Assembly: GCA_934667465.1 (NCBI GenBank)
Contig: CAKUMG010000524.1
Coordinates: forward strand, 1-5,144
Direction of reading: 5' to 3'
From: an uncultured Actinoplanes sp.
GTDB lineage: Bacteria; Actinomycetota; Actinomycetes; Mycobacteriales; Micromonosporaceae
DNA length: 5,144 bases
The notes below the pieces were generated by a model. That model did not search any database. It saw only the letters and a program-made list of their open reading frames with translations, and was not told where the DNA came from. Positions 1 to 4,604 of the stretch are shown piece by piece. Both the position numbers and the translations under genes were made by a program. The first letter of the stretch is position 1, and each line of letters begins with the position of its first letter.

Positions 1-656
1 AGCTGGACCAGCCGCTCGACACAGGCCTGCGGGTCCGCGATGTCCCGCATGGCGTCGCCGATCGTCTCGGCACTGACCACTCCGGAGAGCCCGTCACTGC
101 AGATCAGATAGCGGTCACCCTTGAGGACCTGGCGGACGGAGTATTCCGGGTCGATGTCGCGGCCGTCGAGCGCCCGGGTCAGCAGGGACCGCTGGGGGTG
201 GCTGCTCGCCTCCTCCGGACTGATCCGGCCCTCGTCGACCAGCATCTGTACGTAGGTGTCGTCCTTGGTGATCTGGGCGAACTCGCCCTGACGCACCAGA
301 TAGGCGCGCGAGTCACCGATGTGCACCATCCCCAGCTTGGAACCGGAGAAGAGCACCGCGGTCAGCGTCGTGCCCATCCCCTCGAGCTGGGGATTGGCGT
401 CGACGGTGTCGCGCAGCGTCTGGTTGGCCGTGCCGACCGCATGACGGAGGGCGTCGACCAGCGCATCGCCGGGGACGTCCTCGTCCAGCGGCGCCATGGC
501 CGCGATGACGATGTTGCTGGCGACGTCACCGGCGGCCATGCCGCCCATGCCGTCGGCGACAGCAAGCAGCCGCGGTCCGGCGTAGACGGAGTCTTGGTTT
601 CCGTCTCGGATCAGACCGCGGTCGCTCTGGGCGGCGTAACGCAGGGTCAGAGTCAT
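1..656 (-). CDS. pstP: PP2C-family Ser/Thr protein phosphatase PstP, N-terminal part (3' end outside window)
   Basis: This is a metal-dependent protein phosphatase that in actinobacteria reverses phosphorylation by the PknA/PknB-type kinases controlling cell wall synthesis and division. 218 complete codons are visible from the ATG at 656-654, and the gene runs off at position 1. PP2C motifs appear in order: SDRGLIRDGNQD (residues 11-22), VADGMGG (33-39, metal-binding Asp35), GMGTTL (93-98), GDSR (114-117, Asp115) and CSDGLSG (186-192, Asp188). The last conserved metal-binding Asp, the transmembrane segment and the extracellular domain expected from mycobacterial PstP (about 500 residues) would lie beyond the edge. 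The start overlaps the fhaB stop as ATGA (656-653), which indicates translational coupling. Identity as PstP, rather than another PP2C, rests on the fhaA-fhaB context. Confidence 0.95.
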   Translation of the reverse strand, partial: MTLTLRYAAQSDRGLIRDGNQDSVYAGPRLLAVADGMGGMAAGDVASNIVIAAMAPLDEDVPGDALVDALRHAVGTANQTLRDTVDANPQLEGMGTTLTAVLFSGSKLGMVHIGDSRAYLVRQGEFAQITKDDTYVQMLVDEGRISPEEASSHPQRSLLTRALDGRDIDPEYSVRQVLKGDRYLICSDGLSGVVSAETIGDAMRDIADPQACVERLVQ

Positions 657-1135
657 GGCCGTAACTCGAGAGAAGTGCGGCCGATCCGGATCGGCACGCC
701 AAGGGGGACGGGAGTGGGTCCGGAGACCTTACCGCGATCGAGGTACGTGCCGTTCGTCGAGCCGAGATCCTCGACGAACCACTGACCGTCCCGCGGCACG
801 ATGCGGGCGTGCCGGGCCGACGCGAAGTCGTCCGTGATGACGAGGGTGGAATCCTCGGCACGCCCTATCGTGATGGGCGCCTCACCCAGCGTGATGCGAG
901 TGCCGGCCAGCTGACCGGCCGTCACGACGAGTTGCCGCGCGGACTTGCCACGCTTCGCCTTCGCCGGCCGGCCCGGAGCCATGACGCCGCCCACCCCGCG
1001 GGGCGAGGCGACGATGCTCTTGGACCGGACGCCGGCGAAGAGATCCTTCCGGATCACCCCGACCACCGTGAAGACGAAGACCCACAGCAGGACGAGGAAC
1101 CCGAAACGGGCGACGGTGAGGACGAATTCAGGCAA
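653..1135 (-). CDS. fhaB: Membrane-anchored FHA-domain protein FhaB/FipA
   Basis: This 160-residue protein carries a phosphothreonine-binding FHA domain. The mycobacterial homologue (FhaB/FipA, about 155 residues) binds phosphorylated partners and links kinase signalling to the division machinery. Residues about 5-28 form one hydrophobic membrane segment (FVLTVARFGFLVLLWVFVF and on), followed by a basic linker (RPAKAKRGKSAR, 56-67). The FHA domain spans about 68-160 and keeps the phosphopeptide-binding residues: Gly91-Arg92, Ser106 with Arg108-His109, and Asn128-Gly129 in DLGSTNGTYLDR. The end ELRP matches the family end as I remember it. The start is a TTG at 1135-1133. The membrane segment begins at once, so a later start would destroy it, and the fhaA stop is only 5 bp upstream. 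A GGACGG sequence about 11 nt upstream may serve as Shine-Dalgarno. The stop overlaps the pstP ATG by 4 bp. Confidence 0.95.
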   Translation of the reverse strand: MPEFVLTVARFGFLVLLWVFVFTVVGVIRKDLFAGVRSKSIVASPRGVGGVMAPGRPAKAKRGKSARQLVVTAGQLAGTRITLGEAPITIGRAEDSTLVITDDFASARHARIVPRDGQWFVEDLGSTNGTYLDRGKVSGPTPVPLGVPIRIGRTSLELRP

Positions 1136-1140
1136 GGTGC

Positions 1141-1896
1141 CTAGCCGTCCACTCGGAACGTCAGCGTCGTCGTGCCCAGCTGGATCATGTCGCCCGGGTT
1201 GAGCGCCACGGCCGACACACGCTGACCGTTGACCATGGTCCCGTTGGTCGACCCGAGATCCGTCAGCACGACCTGGCTGCCGTCGTAGTCCAGCCGGGCG
1301 TGGCGGCGCGAGATGCCGACGTCGGGCAGGCGCAGGTTCGCCTGGTCGCCGCGGCCGATCACCGTCGAACCCATCTGCAACGGATAGGTCCGGCCGTCGC
1401 CCGACACGAGCACGACGTTGCGGCCGTTGTGGCCACCGCCGTGCTGCTGATAACCGCCCTGGTCGTACGGCGAGTACGCCGGCTGCGAGTCATAGGCGGG
1501 CTGCTGCACCGGGGCGACCTCGCCACCGGTGTAGACCTCGGCCGTGACCCGGAACATCCCCGTGTCGAGCCCGTCCCCCCGCTCGATCTCGACGATCACG
1601 TCGCCATACACAGTCCACGCCTGCTCGCCGATGAACTCCGCCTGCGACTGGGCCAGTTCCTGGGCCAGCGCGGCGGCATACGGCGCCAGACGGCTGTGGT
1701 CGTAAGGCGAGAGATCGATCACGTAGCGGTTCGGGACGAGAGTCCGGCCACCAGCGAGGATGGCCTTGTGAGCCTCGGCCTCCCGCTGCATGGCATTCAG
1801 GATCTCGACAGGGTGCACGACACCCTTGAACACCTTCGCGAAGGCCCCCTCGACCAGGCCTTCCAATCGCTTTTCAAAGCGCTGCAGCACGCTCAC
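1141..1896 (-). CDS. fhaA: DUF3662 and FHA domain-containing protein FhaA
   Basis: This is the first gene of the minus-strand signalling operon, encoding 251 residues from the GTG at 1896-1894. Residues 1-123 are the DUF3662/FhaA N-terminal domain, beginning SVLQRFEKRLEGLVEGAFAK and including VFKGVVHPVEI and LVPNRYVIDLSPYDHSRL. Residues about 125-158 are a short Gln/Pro/Tyr/Gly-rich linker, far shorter than in the 527-residue M. tuberculosis FhaA. Residues about 159-251 are the FHA domain, with Gly181-Arg182, Ser196 and His199 in GISRRHAR, and Asn218-Gly219 in DLGSTNGTMVNG. In mycobacteria FhaA binds the phosphorylated pseudokinase domain of MurJ/MviN and restrains peptidoglycan synthesis; the same role here is inferred. 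The GTG is chosen because AGGAGG (1907-1902) sits 5 nt upstream. Reading further upstream turns that Shine-Dalgarno into an artificial Glu-Glu-Glu run. There is no signal peptide or membrane segment, so it is likely cytoplasmic. Confidence 0.95.
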   Translation of the reverse strand: MSVLQRFEKRLEGLVEGAFAKVFKGVVHPVEILNAMQREAEAHKAILAGGRTLVPNRYVIDLSPYDHSRLAPYAAALAQELAQSQAEFIGEQAWTVYGDVIVEIERGDGLDTGMFRVTAEVYTGGEVAPVQQPAYDSQPAYSPYDQGGYQQHGGGHNGRNVVLVSGDGRTYPLQMGSTVIGRGDQANLRLPDVGISRRHARLDYDGSQVVLTDLGSTNGTMVNGQRVSAVALNPGDMIQLGTTTLTFRVDG

Positions 1897-1901
1897 CGGC
1901 T

Positions 1902-1907
1902 CCTCCT
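1902..1907 (-). promoter_or_regulatory. Shine-Dalgarno of fhaA
   Basis: AGGAGG on the minus strand lies 5 nt upstream of the GTG at 1896, within a GAGGAGGAG run. It decides the fhaA start against an in-frame ATG at 1923 and a GTG at 2037. Neither of those has a comparable ribosome binding site, and the residues they would add do not look like the family. A second in-frame GTG at 1890 would be 11 nt away, which is less favourable. Confidence 0.8.
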
Positions 1908-2005
1908 CGGGTTCCGAGGACATGATGGTATCCGGCTGCCGCTTGCGCATCATCACGCCGATGCAGCCGGTCGCTCCTGACCCTCGTATGACGCCCCGCG
2001 GCACC

Positions 2006-2034
2006 GTGCTACTGTTCTGTGGCGTCGCGGGCAA
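2006..2034 (-). promoter_or_regulatory. Possible fhaA-operon promoter (weak)
   Basis: On the minus strand, TTGCCC (2034-2029) and TAGCAC (2011-2006) are separated by 17 bp. The first fits a sigma70-type -35 moderately well. The second has only the TA of a -10. A start near 1999 would give a leader of about 100 nt before the fhaA GTG. An alternative -10-like TACGCT on the same strand (2067-2062) lacks a partner -35. This is by eye only; a primer-mapped start is needed to choose. Confidence 0.25.
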
Positions 2035-2037
2035 CAC

Positions 2038-2055
2038 TGTTCGACGATGCGAACA
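2038..2055. repeat. Short perfect inverted repeat in the fhaA/tRNA-Leu divergent region
   Basis: TGTTCG (2038-2043) and CGAACA (2050-2055) are perfect inverted 6-bp arms around a 6-nt centre. It lies between the candidate promoters of the divergent fhaA operon and tRNA-Leu, where an operator could act on either. The half-site order is the reverse of the actinobacterial LexA box (GAAC-N4-GTTC), so it is not an SOS box. A 6-bp dyad can arise by chance in GC-rich DNA. Confidence 0.3.
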
Positions 2056-2065
2056 AGGGTCAGCG

Positions 2066-2071
2066 TAGTCT
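2066..2071 (+). promoter_or_regulatory. Possible -10 element for tRNA-Leu
   Basis: TAGTCT fits the TAnnnT pattern of actinobacterial -10 elements. It would place transcription start about 16 nt before the mature tRNA 5' end at 2094, a usual distance for a tRNA precursor. No good -35 is found 16-18 bp upstream; TTCGAC at 2040-2045 is 20 bp away, longer than ideal. Support is therefore positional and weak. Confidence 0.3.
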
Positions 2072-2093
2072 GTCCCAGCTAACTGAATGCCAC

Positions 2094-2176
2094 GGGGATG
2101 TGGCGGAATGGCAGACGCGCACGGTTCAGGTCCGTGTGTCCGAAAGGACGTGGGGGTTCAACTCCCCCCATCCCCA
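2094..2176 (+). tRNA. tRNA-Leu (anticodon CAG)
   Basis: This is a complete class II tRNA of 83 nt that decodes CUG, the dominant Leu codon in high-GC genomes. The acceptor stem is GGGGATG (2094-2100) paired with CATCCCC (2169-2175), with discriminator A2176. The D-stem is GCG/CGC (2103-2105/2116-2118). The anticodon stem is CACGG/CCGTG (2120-2124/2132-2136) around the loop TTCAGGT, with CAG at 2127-2129. The long variable arm GTCC-GAAA-GGAC (2138-2149) is the leucine hallmark together with discriminator A. The T-stem is GGGGG/CCCCC around TTCAACT (2157-2163). CCA is not encoded: CGA follows, so the end must be added by nucleotidyltransferase. It is divergent from fhaA and followed by strong hairpins. 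Confidence 0.97.
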
Positions 2177-2187
2177 CGAGTAACCAG

Positions 2188-2224
2188 GTGACCCCTGCCC
2201 GCGGAGAGCGCGGGCAGGGGTCAC
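2188..2224 (+). terminator. Strong 16-bp perfect hairpin after tRNA-Leu
   Basis: GTGACCCCTGCCCGCG (2188-2203) and its exact complement CGCGGGCAGGGGTCAC (2209-2224) enclose the loop GAGAG. It starts 11 nt after the tRNA. The following TCGTCATTTAT is only a poor T-tract, which is common for GC-rich actinobacterial terminators. Termination of the tRNA transcript is the likely role. Because the palindrome is symmetric, it would also fold in a transcript coming from the other side. Confidence 0.75.
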
Positions 2225-2235
2225 TCGTCATTTAT

Positions 2236-2258
2236 CCCCGGGGGCCGAGCCCCCGGGG
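2236..2258 (+). terminator. Second GC-only hairpin in tandem
   Basis: CCCCGGGGGC (2236-2245) pairs perfectly with GCCCCCGGGG (2249-2258) across the 3-nt loop CGA, giving ten G-C pairs. Overlapping alternative pairings exist, because GCCCCCGGGGGC (2249-2260) is itself a palindrome. It lies 11 nt after the first hairpin with CATTTAT between, so the two probably act as a tandem terminator or as a 3' end stabiliser. No T-tract follows. Confidence 0.55.
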
Positions 2259-2271
2259 GCCCCTCGGTGCG

Positions 2272-2485
2272 GTGGGCACCCTTACTGCGTCTGTGGGCGC
2301 GGTGGGCGGGTCGGTTCTGCGTTGCGTGGGCGCTGTCGGCGGGTCGGTTCCGCGGTGCGTGGGCACCCTGGGCGGGTTGGTTCTGTGGTGCGTGGGCACT
2401 GTCGGCGGGTCGGTTCTGCGGGGCGTGGCGCTGCGGCGGGTTGGTTCTGCGGGGCGTGGTCGCTTTGGGCGTGTCGGTTCCGGGC
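2272..2485. repeat. 33-bp degenerate tandem repeat array (minisatellite-like)
   Basis: Four consecutive 33-bp units start with GTGGGC: 2293-2325, 2326-2358, 2359-2391 and 2392-2424. They share a core close to GGCGGGTYGGTTCTGCG in the second half of each unit. They are preceded by a partial unit (2272-2292) and followed by a 31-bp unit (2425-2455) and a more decayed unit of about 30 bp (2456-2485). The units differ by scattered substitutions; for example, the middle alternates between GCTGTC, ACCCTG and ACTGTC. The 2-bp loss in the fifth full unit changes the frame, so no single protein repeat is maintained and the array is best read as non-coding. There are no unique spacers, so it is not a CRISPR. 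Confidence 0.85.
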
Positions 2486-2591
2486 TTGGGGCACGCTGCG
2501 CCGGTTTCCTGGCTTTTGTCACTCTGCGTGATCTGGGTACTACTGCTGTGGGTGGTGGGGGCTTGTTTGCTCTTGGGTTGGGTGTGGTTGC

Positions 2592-2616
2592 GGGACGGAG
2601 GGTGAGCGGGGGCGGG
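2592..2616 (+). other. Four-tract G-quadruplex motif upstream of the epimerase operon
   Basis: Four G-runs on the plus (non-template) strand, GGG (2592-2594), GGG (2600-2602), GGGGG (2608-2612) and GGG (2614-2616), are separated by loops of 5, 5 and 1 nt. This satisfies the standard G3+N1-7 pattern. It ends one base before the TATGCT hexamer at 2618, so it occupies the place of the -35 and spacer. Whether it folds, or is only a result of the local G skew, cannot be told from sequence. Confidence 0.5.
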
Positions 2617-2617
2617 T

Positions 2618-2623
2618 TATGCT
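2618..2623 (+). promoter_or_regulatory. Possible -10 of the epimerase-glycosyltransferase operon
   Basis: TATGCT matches the -10 consensus at four of six positions, including TA and the final T. It is the best such hexamer in the GC-rich stretch upstream of the operon. A start near 2630 would leave a leader of about 36 nt before the GTG at 2667. No recognisable -35 is present: the expected interval is G-tract DNA, and TTGCGG at 2588-2593 is 24 bp away. The ATG inside this hexamer (2619) is therefore more likely promoter than start codon. Confidence 0.35.
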
Positions 2624-2652
2624 CTCGACTGATTTTCGGACCCGAGGTTTTT

Positions 2653-2659
2653 GGGAGAG
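2653..2659 (+). promoter_or_regulatory. Shine-Dalgarno of the epimerase gene
   Basis: GGGAGAG lies 7 nt upstream of the GTG at 2667. It selects that start over the in-frame ATG at 2619, which has only G-rich skewed DNA upstream and would put 16 extra residues in front of the Rossmann beta-strand. Confidence 0.7.
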
Positions 2660-2666
2660 TTCGCTC

Positions 2667-3746
2667 GTGGCCGTTGCGCTGGTAACCGGATCAGGTGGTC
2701 TCATCGGCTCCGAGGCGGTGCGGCACTTTGCCGGGCTCGGCCTCGATGTCGTGGGCATCGACAACGACATGCGCCAGGAGTTCTTCGGGGCCGAGGCGTC
2801 CACAGCGTGGAACGTGCAGCGGCTGAGCCAGGAGCTCGGCGGCAAGTACGAGCACCACGGGGTCGACATCCGCGACCGGGACGCCGTGGGGAAGATCTTC
2901 CAGCGGTACGGCAAGGACATCGCCGTGGTGATCCACACGGCGGCGCAGCCGTCCCACGACTGGGCGGTCCGCGACCCGTACACGGACTTCGACGTGAACG
3001 CCGGCGGCACGCTGACGATGCTGCAGAGCACCCGCGAGCACTGCATCGAGGCGCCCTTCATCCACTGCTCGACCAACAAGGTGTACGGCGACACGCCGAA
3101 CCGCCTCCCGCTGGTGGAGCAGGAGACGCGCTGGGAGCTCGACCCCGCGCACCCGTTCTACGAGGGCATCACCGAGGACATGTCGATCGACCAGACCTTG
3201 CACTCGGTCTTCGGCGCCTCCAAGGTCGCGGCGGACGTCATGGCCCAGGAGTACGGCCGCTACTTCGGCATGAAGACCGCGATCTTCCGCGGCGGCACGC
3301 TCACCGGCCCCGCGCACTCCGCGACCGAGCTGCACGGCTTCCTCGGGTACGTGATGCGCGCCAACATGGAGCGCCGGACCTACCGGATCTTCGGCTACAA
3401 GGGCAAGCAGGTCCGCGACGCGATCCACAGCCACGACGTGCTCAGCGCGTTCGAGGCGTTCTTCCGCAACCCCGGCTCTGCCAAGGTCTACAACCTGGGC
3501 GGCGGCCGGCACTCGAACGTGTCCAACCTGGAGGCGTTCGCGCTGGCCGGTCAGATCAGCGGCACCGAGATGATCACCGAGTACGTCGAGGACAACCGGA
3601 TCGGCGACCACCAGTGGTGGATCGGCTCGATGGCCGCGTTCCAGGCCGACTATCCGGAGTGGAAGCAGGTCTACGACGTGCCGATGATCCTCCAGGAGAT
3701 CCACGACGCGAACGTCGGCAAGTGGGTTCCCGGAGCCACCGCGTGA
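2667..3746 (+). CDS. Extended-SDR NAD-dependent epimerase/dehydratase family protein
   Basis: This 359-residue protein is of the nucleotide-sugar-modifying extended SDR type. Seen in the sequence: an N-terminal Rossmann strand [12 protein letters not shown] (3-14, glycine motif G8-x2-G11-x2-G14), the acidic residue Asp32 of GIDND at the end of the second strand for NAD ribose, VDIRD (66-70), [11 protein letters not shown] (90-100), STNKVYGD (135-142) and [13 protein letters not shown] (246-258). The STNKVYGD and GKQVRD motifs recall CDP-paratose/tyvelose 2-epimerase relatives. The usual catalytic YxxxK reads F182-G-A-S-K186, so Phe replaces Tyr. I recall close homologues that also carry Phe here, which would make it a subfamily trait. 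The substrate is unknown and the protein is probably cytosolic. It is the first gene of an operon; its stop overlaps the glycosyltransferase start as GTGA. The start was chosen from the GGGAGAG site and the family N-terminus. Confidence 0.9.
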   Translation: MAVALVTGSGGLIGSEAVRHFAGLGLDVVGIDNDMRQEFFGAEASTAWNVQRLSQELGGKYEHHGVDIRDRDAVGKIFQRYGKDIAVVIHTAAQPSHDWAVRDPYTDFDVNAGGTLTMLQSTREHCIEAPFIHCSTNKVYGDTPNRLPLVEQETRWELDPAHPFYEGITEDMSIDQTLHSVFGASKVAADVMAQEYGRYFGMKTAIFRGGTLTGPAHSATELHGFLGYVMRANMERRTYRIFGYKGKQVRDAIHSHDVLSAFEAFFRNPGSAKVYNLGGGRHSNVSNLEAFALAGQISGTEMITEYVEDNRIGDHQWWIGSMAAFQADYPEWKQVYDVPMILQEIHDANVGKWVPGATA

Positions 3747-4549
3747 TCGACCAGGGGAAGCGCAACGTGCTCGGCGTCCTGGTGGACGCCGTCGACTACG
3801 AGGCCGCGACAGCCAAGATCATTCAGGCGGCCCGGGAGCGGCGGTCCTTCGCGGTGACCGCGCTCGCGGTGCACGGCGTGATGACCGGCGTGCAGGACCG
3901 GGCCCACAACGCCCGGCTCAACTCGTTCGACCTGGTCACGCCCGACGGCCAGCCCGTGCGGGGCGCCCTCAATCTGCTGCACCACGCGAACCTCGCGGAC
4001 CGGGTCTACGGTCCCGAGCTGACGCTGCGGGTCCTGCGCGAGGCCGCGGCCGAAGGACTGCCGGTCTACCTGTACGGCTCGACGCAGCCCACGCTCGACA
4101 AGCTGATCCCGGCGCTGGAGAAGATGTTCCCGGCCCTGAAGATCGCCGGCGTCGAGGCGTCGAAGTTCCGGAGCAACCAGCCGGGCGAGGACGTCGAGAT
4201 CGCTGACCGGATCAAGGCTTCCGGCGCGCGCATCGTCCTGGTCGGGCTCGGCTGCCCGCGCCAGGAGATCTGGGCGTACGCGATGCGCCCCCTGCTGGAC
4301 ATGCCGCTGCTCGCGGTCGGTGCCGCCTTCGACTACCACGCCGGCCTGCTGAAGAACCCGCCCGCGTGGATGCAGAAGTACGCCCTCGAGTGGCTGTGGC
4401 GCCTCGGCCTCGAACCGAAGCGGCTGTGGAAGCGCTACATCCTGCTCAACCCCGCGTACCTCTCCCGTCTCGCCCTGCAGCGGACCGGCCTGTGGAAGGC
4501 CCGTCCGCCTGCGGCCACCAGCGACAAGGTCCACCACTTCGCCGTCTGA
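3743..4549 (+). CDS. WecG/TagA/CpsF-family glycosyltransferase
   Basis: This 268-residue GT26-family enzyme transfers a sugar from a UDP-sugar to a lipid-linked acceptor at the inner membrane face during surface glycan synthesis (family role: TagA for teichoic acid, WecG for enterobacterial common antigen). Visible motifs: [15 protein letters not shown] (62-76), where Asp68 matches the proposed catalytic Asp of Tag[11 protein letters not shown] (105-114); [14 protein letters not shown] (164-177); [11 protein letters not shown] (191-201); and the C-terminal segment [16 protein letters not shown] (206-221) leading to EPKRLWKRY (224-232). The basic/aromatic C-terminal part fits peripheral membrane attachment. 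The early TxN motif typical of the family is replaced by TALAVHG (39-45). The GTG start overlaps the epimerase stop by 4 bp, with GGAG 7 nt upstream, so the pair is probably translationally coupled. Donor and acceptor cannot be assigned. Confidence 0.93.
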   Translation: MIDQGKRNVLGVLVDAVDYEAATAKIIQAARERRSFAVTALAVHGVMTGVQDRAHNARLNSFDLVTPDGQPVRGALNLLHHANLADRVYGPELTLRVLREAAAEGLPVYLYGSTQPTLDKLIPALEKMFPALKIAGVEASKFRSNQPGEDVEIADRIKASGARIVLVGLGCPRQEIWAYAMRPLLDMPLLAVGAAFDYHAGLLKNPPAWMQKYALEWLWRLGLEPKRLWKRYILLNPAYLSRLALQRTGLWKARPPAATSDKVHHFAV

Positions 4550-4563
4550 CCCGGACGCCGGGT
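4549..4563 (+). repeat. Small inverted repeat at the glycosyltransferase stop codon
   Basis: ACCCGG (4549-4554) and CCGGGT (4558-4563) form a 6-bp perfect stem with a 3-nt loop beginning at the last base of the stop codon. It lies 3 nt before the larger terminator hairpin and may be part of it. On its own it is too short to call a terminator. Confidence 0.3.
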
Positions 4564-4566
4564 GGT

Positions 4567-4604
4567 GCCGGGTCCCCTGCCGCATCAGTGGCGGGGGTCC
4601 CGGC
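4567..4604 (+). terminator. Probable terminator of the epimerase-glycosyltransferase operon
   Basis: GCCGGGTCCCCTGCCGC (4567-4583) pairs with GTGGCGGGGGTCCCGGC (4588-4604) across the loop ATCA. The 17-position stem has one T-T mismatch and two G-T wobbles. It begins 17 nt after the stop. There is no T-tract; CGACCTCCCC follows. The imperfect pairing is consistent with a functional RNA hairpin in GC-rich actinobacteria. The downstream gene has its own leader region. Confidence 0.65.

Larger units (their letters stand above)
2265..2616. other. Gene-free, G/T-skewed repetitive region
   Basis: No credible gene is seen between the tRNA terminators and the epimerase operon. The plus strand is conspicuously G/T-rich and A-poor through most of this stretch. 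It contains a 33-bp tandem repeat array at 2272-2485, then a non-repetitive but still GT-rich segment (about 2486-2591), then a G-quadruplex motif. Open frames through it on both strands encode only low-complexity repeats (Gly/Val/Arg or Pro/Thr/Arg), have no ribosome binding site, and are by-products of composition and of a unit length divisible by three. Confidence 0.7.

Noticed and set aside
198..785. Plus-strand open frame opposite pstP and fhaB
   Set aside because: It is antisense to two confidently identified genes and has no recognisable motif.
1897..2037. N-terminal extension of FhaA from the GTG at 2037 or the ATG at 1923
   Set aside because: The added residues do not look like the family and include the Shine-Dalgarno read as Glu-Glu-Glu. 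GTG 1896 starts exactly at the conserved SVLQRFEKR.
2038..2055. LexA/SOS box
   Set aside because: The arms are TGTTCG-N6-CGAACA, the opposite order and wrong spacing for the actinobacterial GAAC-N4-GTTC box.
2272..2485. CRISPR array
   Set aside because: The units are directly contiguous without unique spacers, are imperfect, and no cas gene is nearby.
2232..2522. Minus-strand Pro/Thr/Arg-rich repeat protein of 96 residues
   Set aside because: The repeats appear in every frame because the unit is 33 bp. The 31-bp unit shifts the frame so the peptide repeat is not preserved, and there is no Shine-Dalgarno or known domain.
2619..2666. ATG at 2619 as epimerase start
   Set aside because: It lies inside the TATGCT -10-like hexamer, has no proper ribosome binding site, and adds 16 residues before the Rossmann strand. 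GTG 2667 has GGGAGAG at good spacing.
2098..2685. Long plus-strand open frame starting inside the tRNA and crossing the repeats
   Set aside because: It begins within tRNA-Leu, runs through two hairpin terminators and the 33-bp repeats, has no ribosome binding site, and encodes only Gly/Val/Arg low complexity that overlaps the epimerase start.
2651..3742. Plus-strand frame continuous with the glycosyltransferase and reaching back through the epimerase
   Set aside because: It is an Arg/Gly/Pro-rich shadow of the epimerase gene. The real glycosyltransferase begins at GTG 3743, where recognisable sequence starts.
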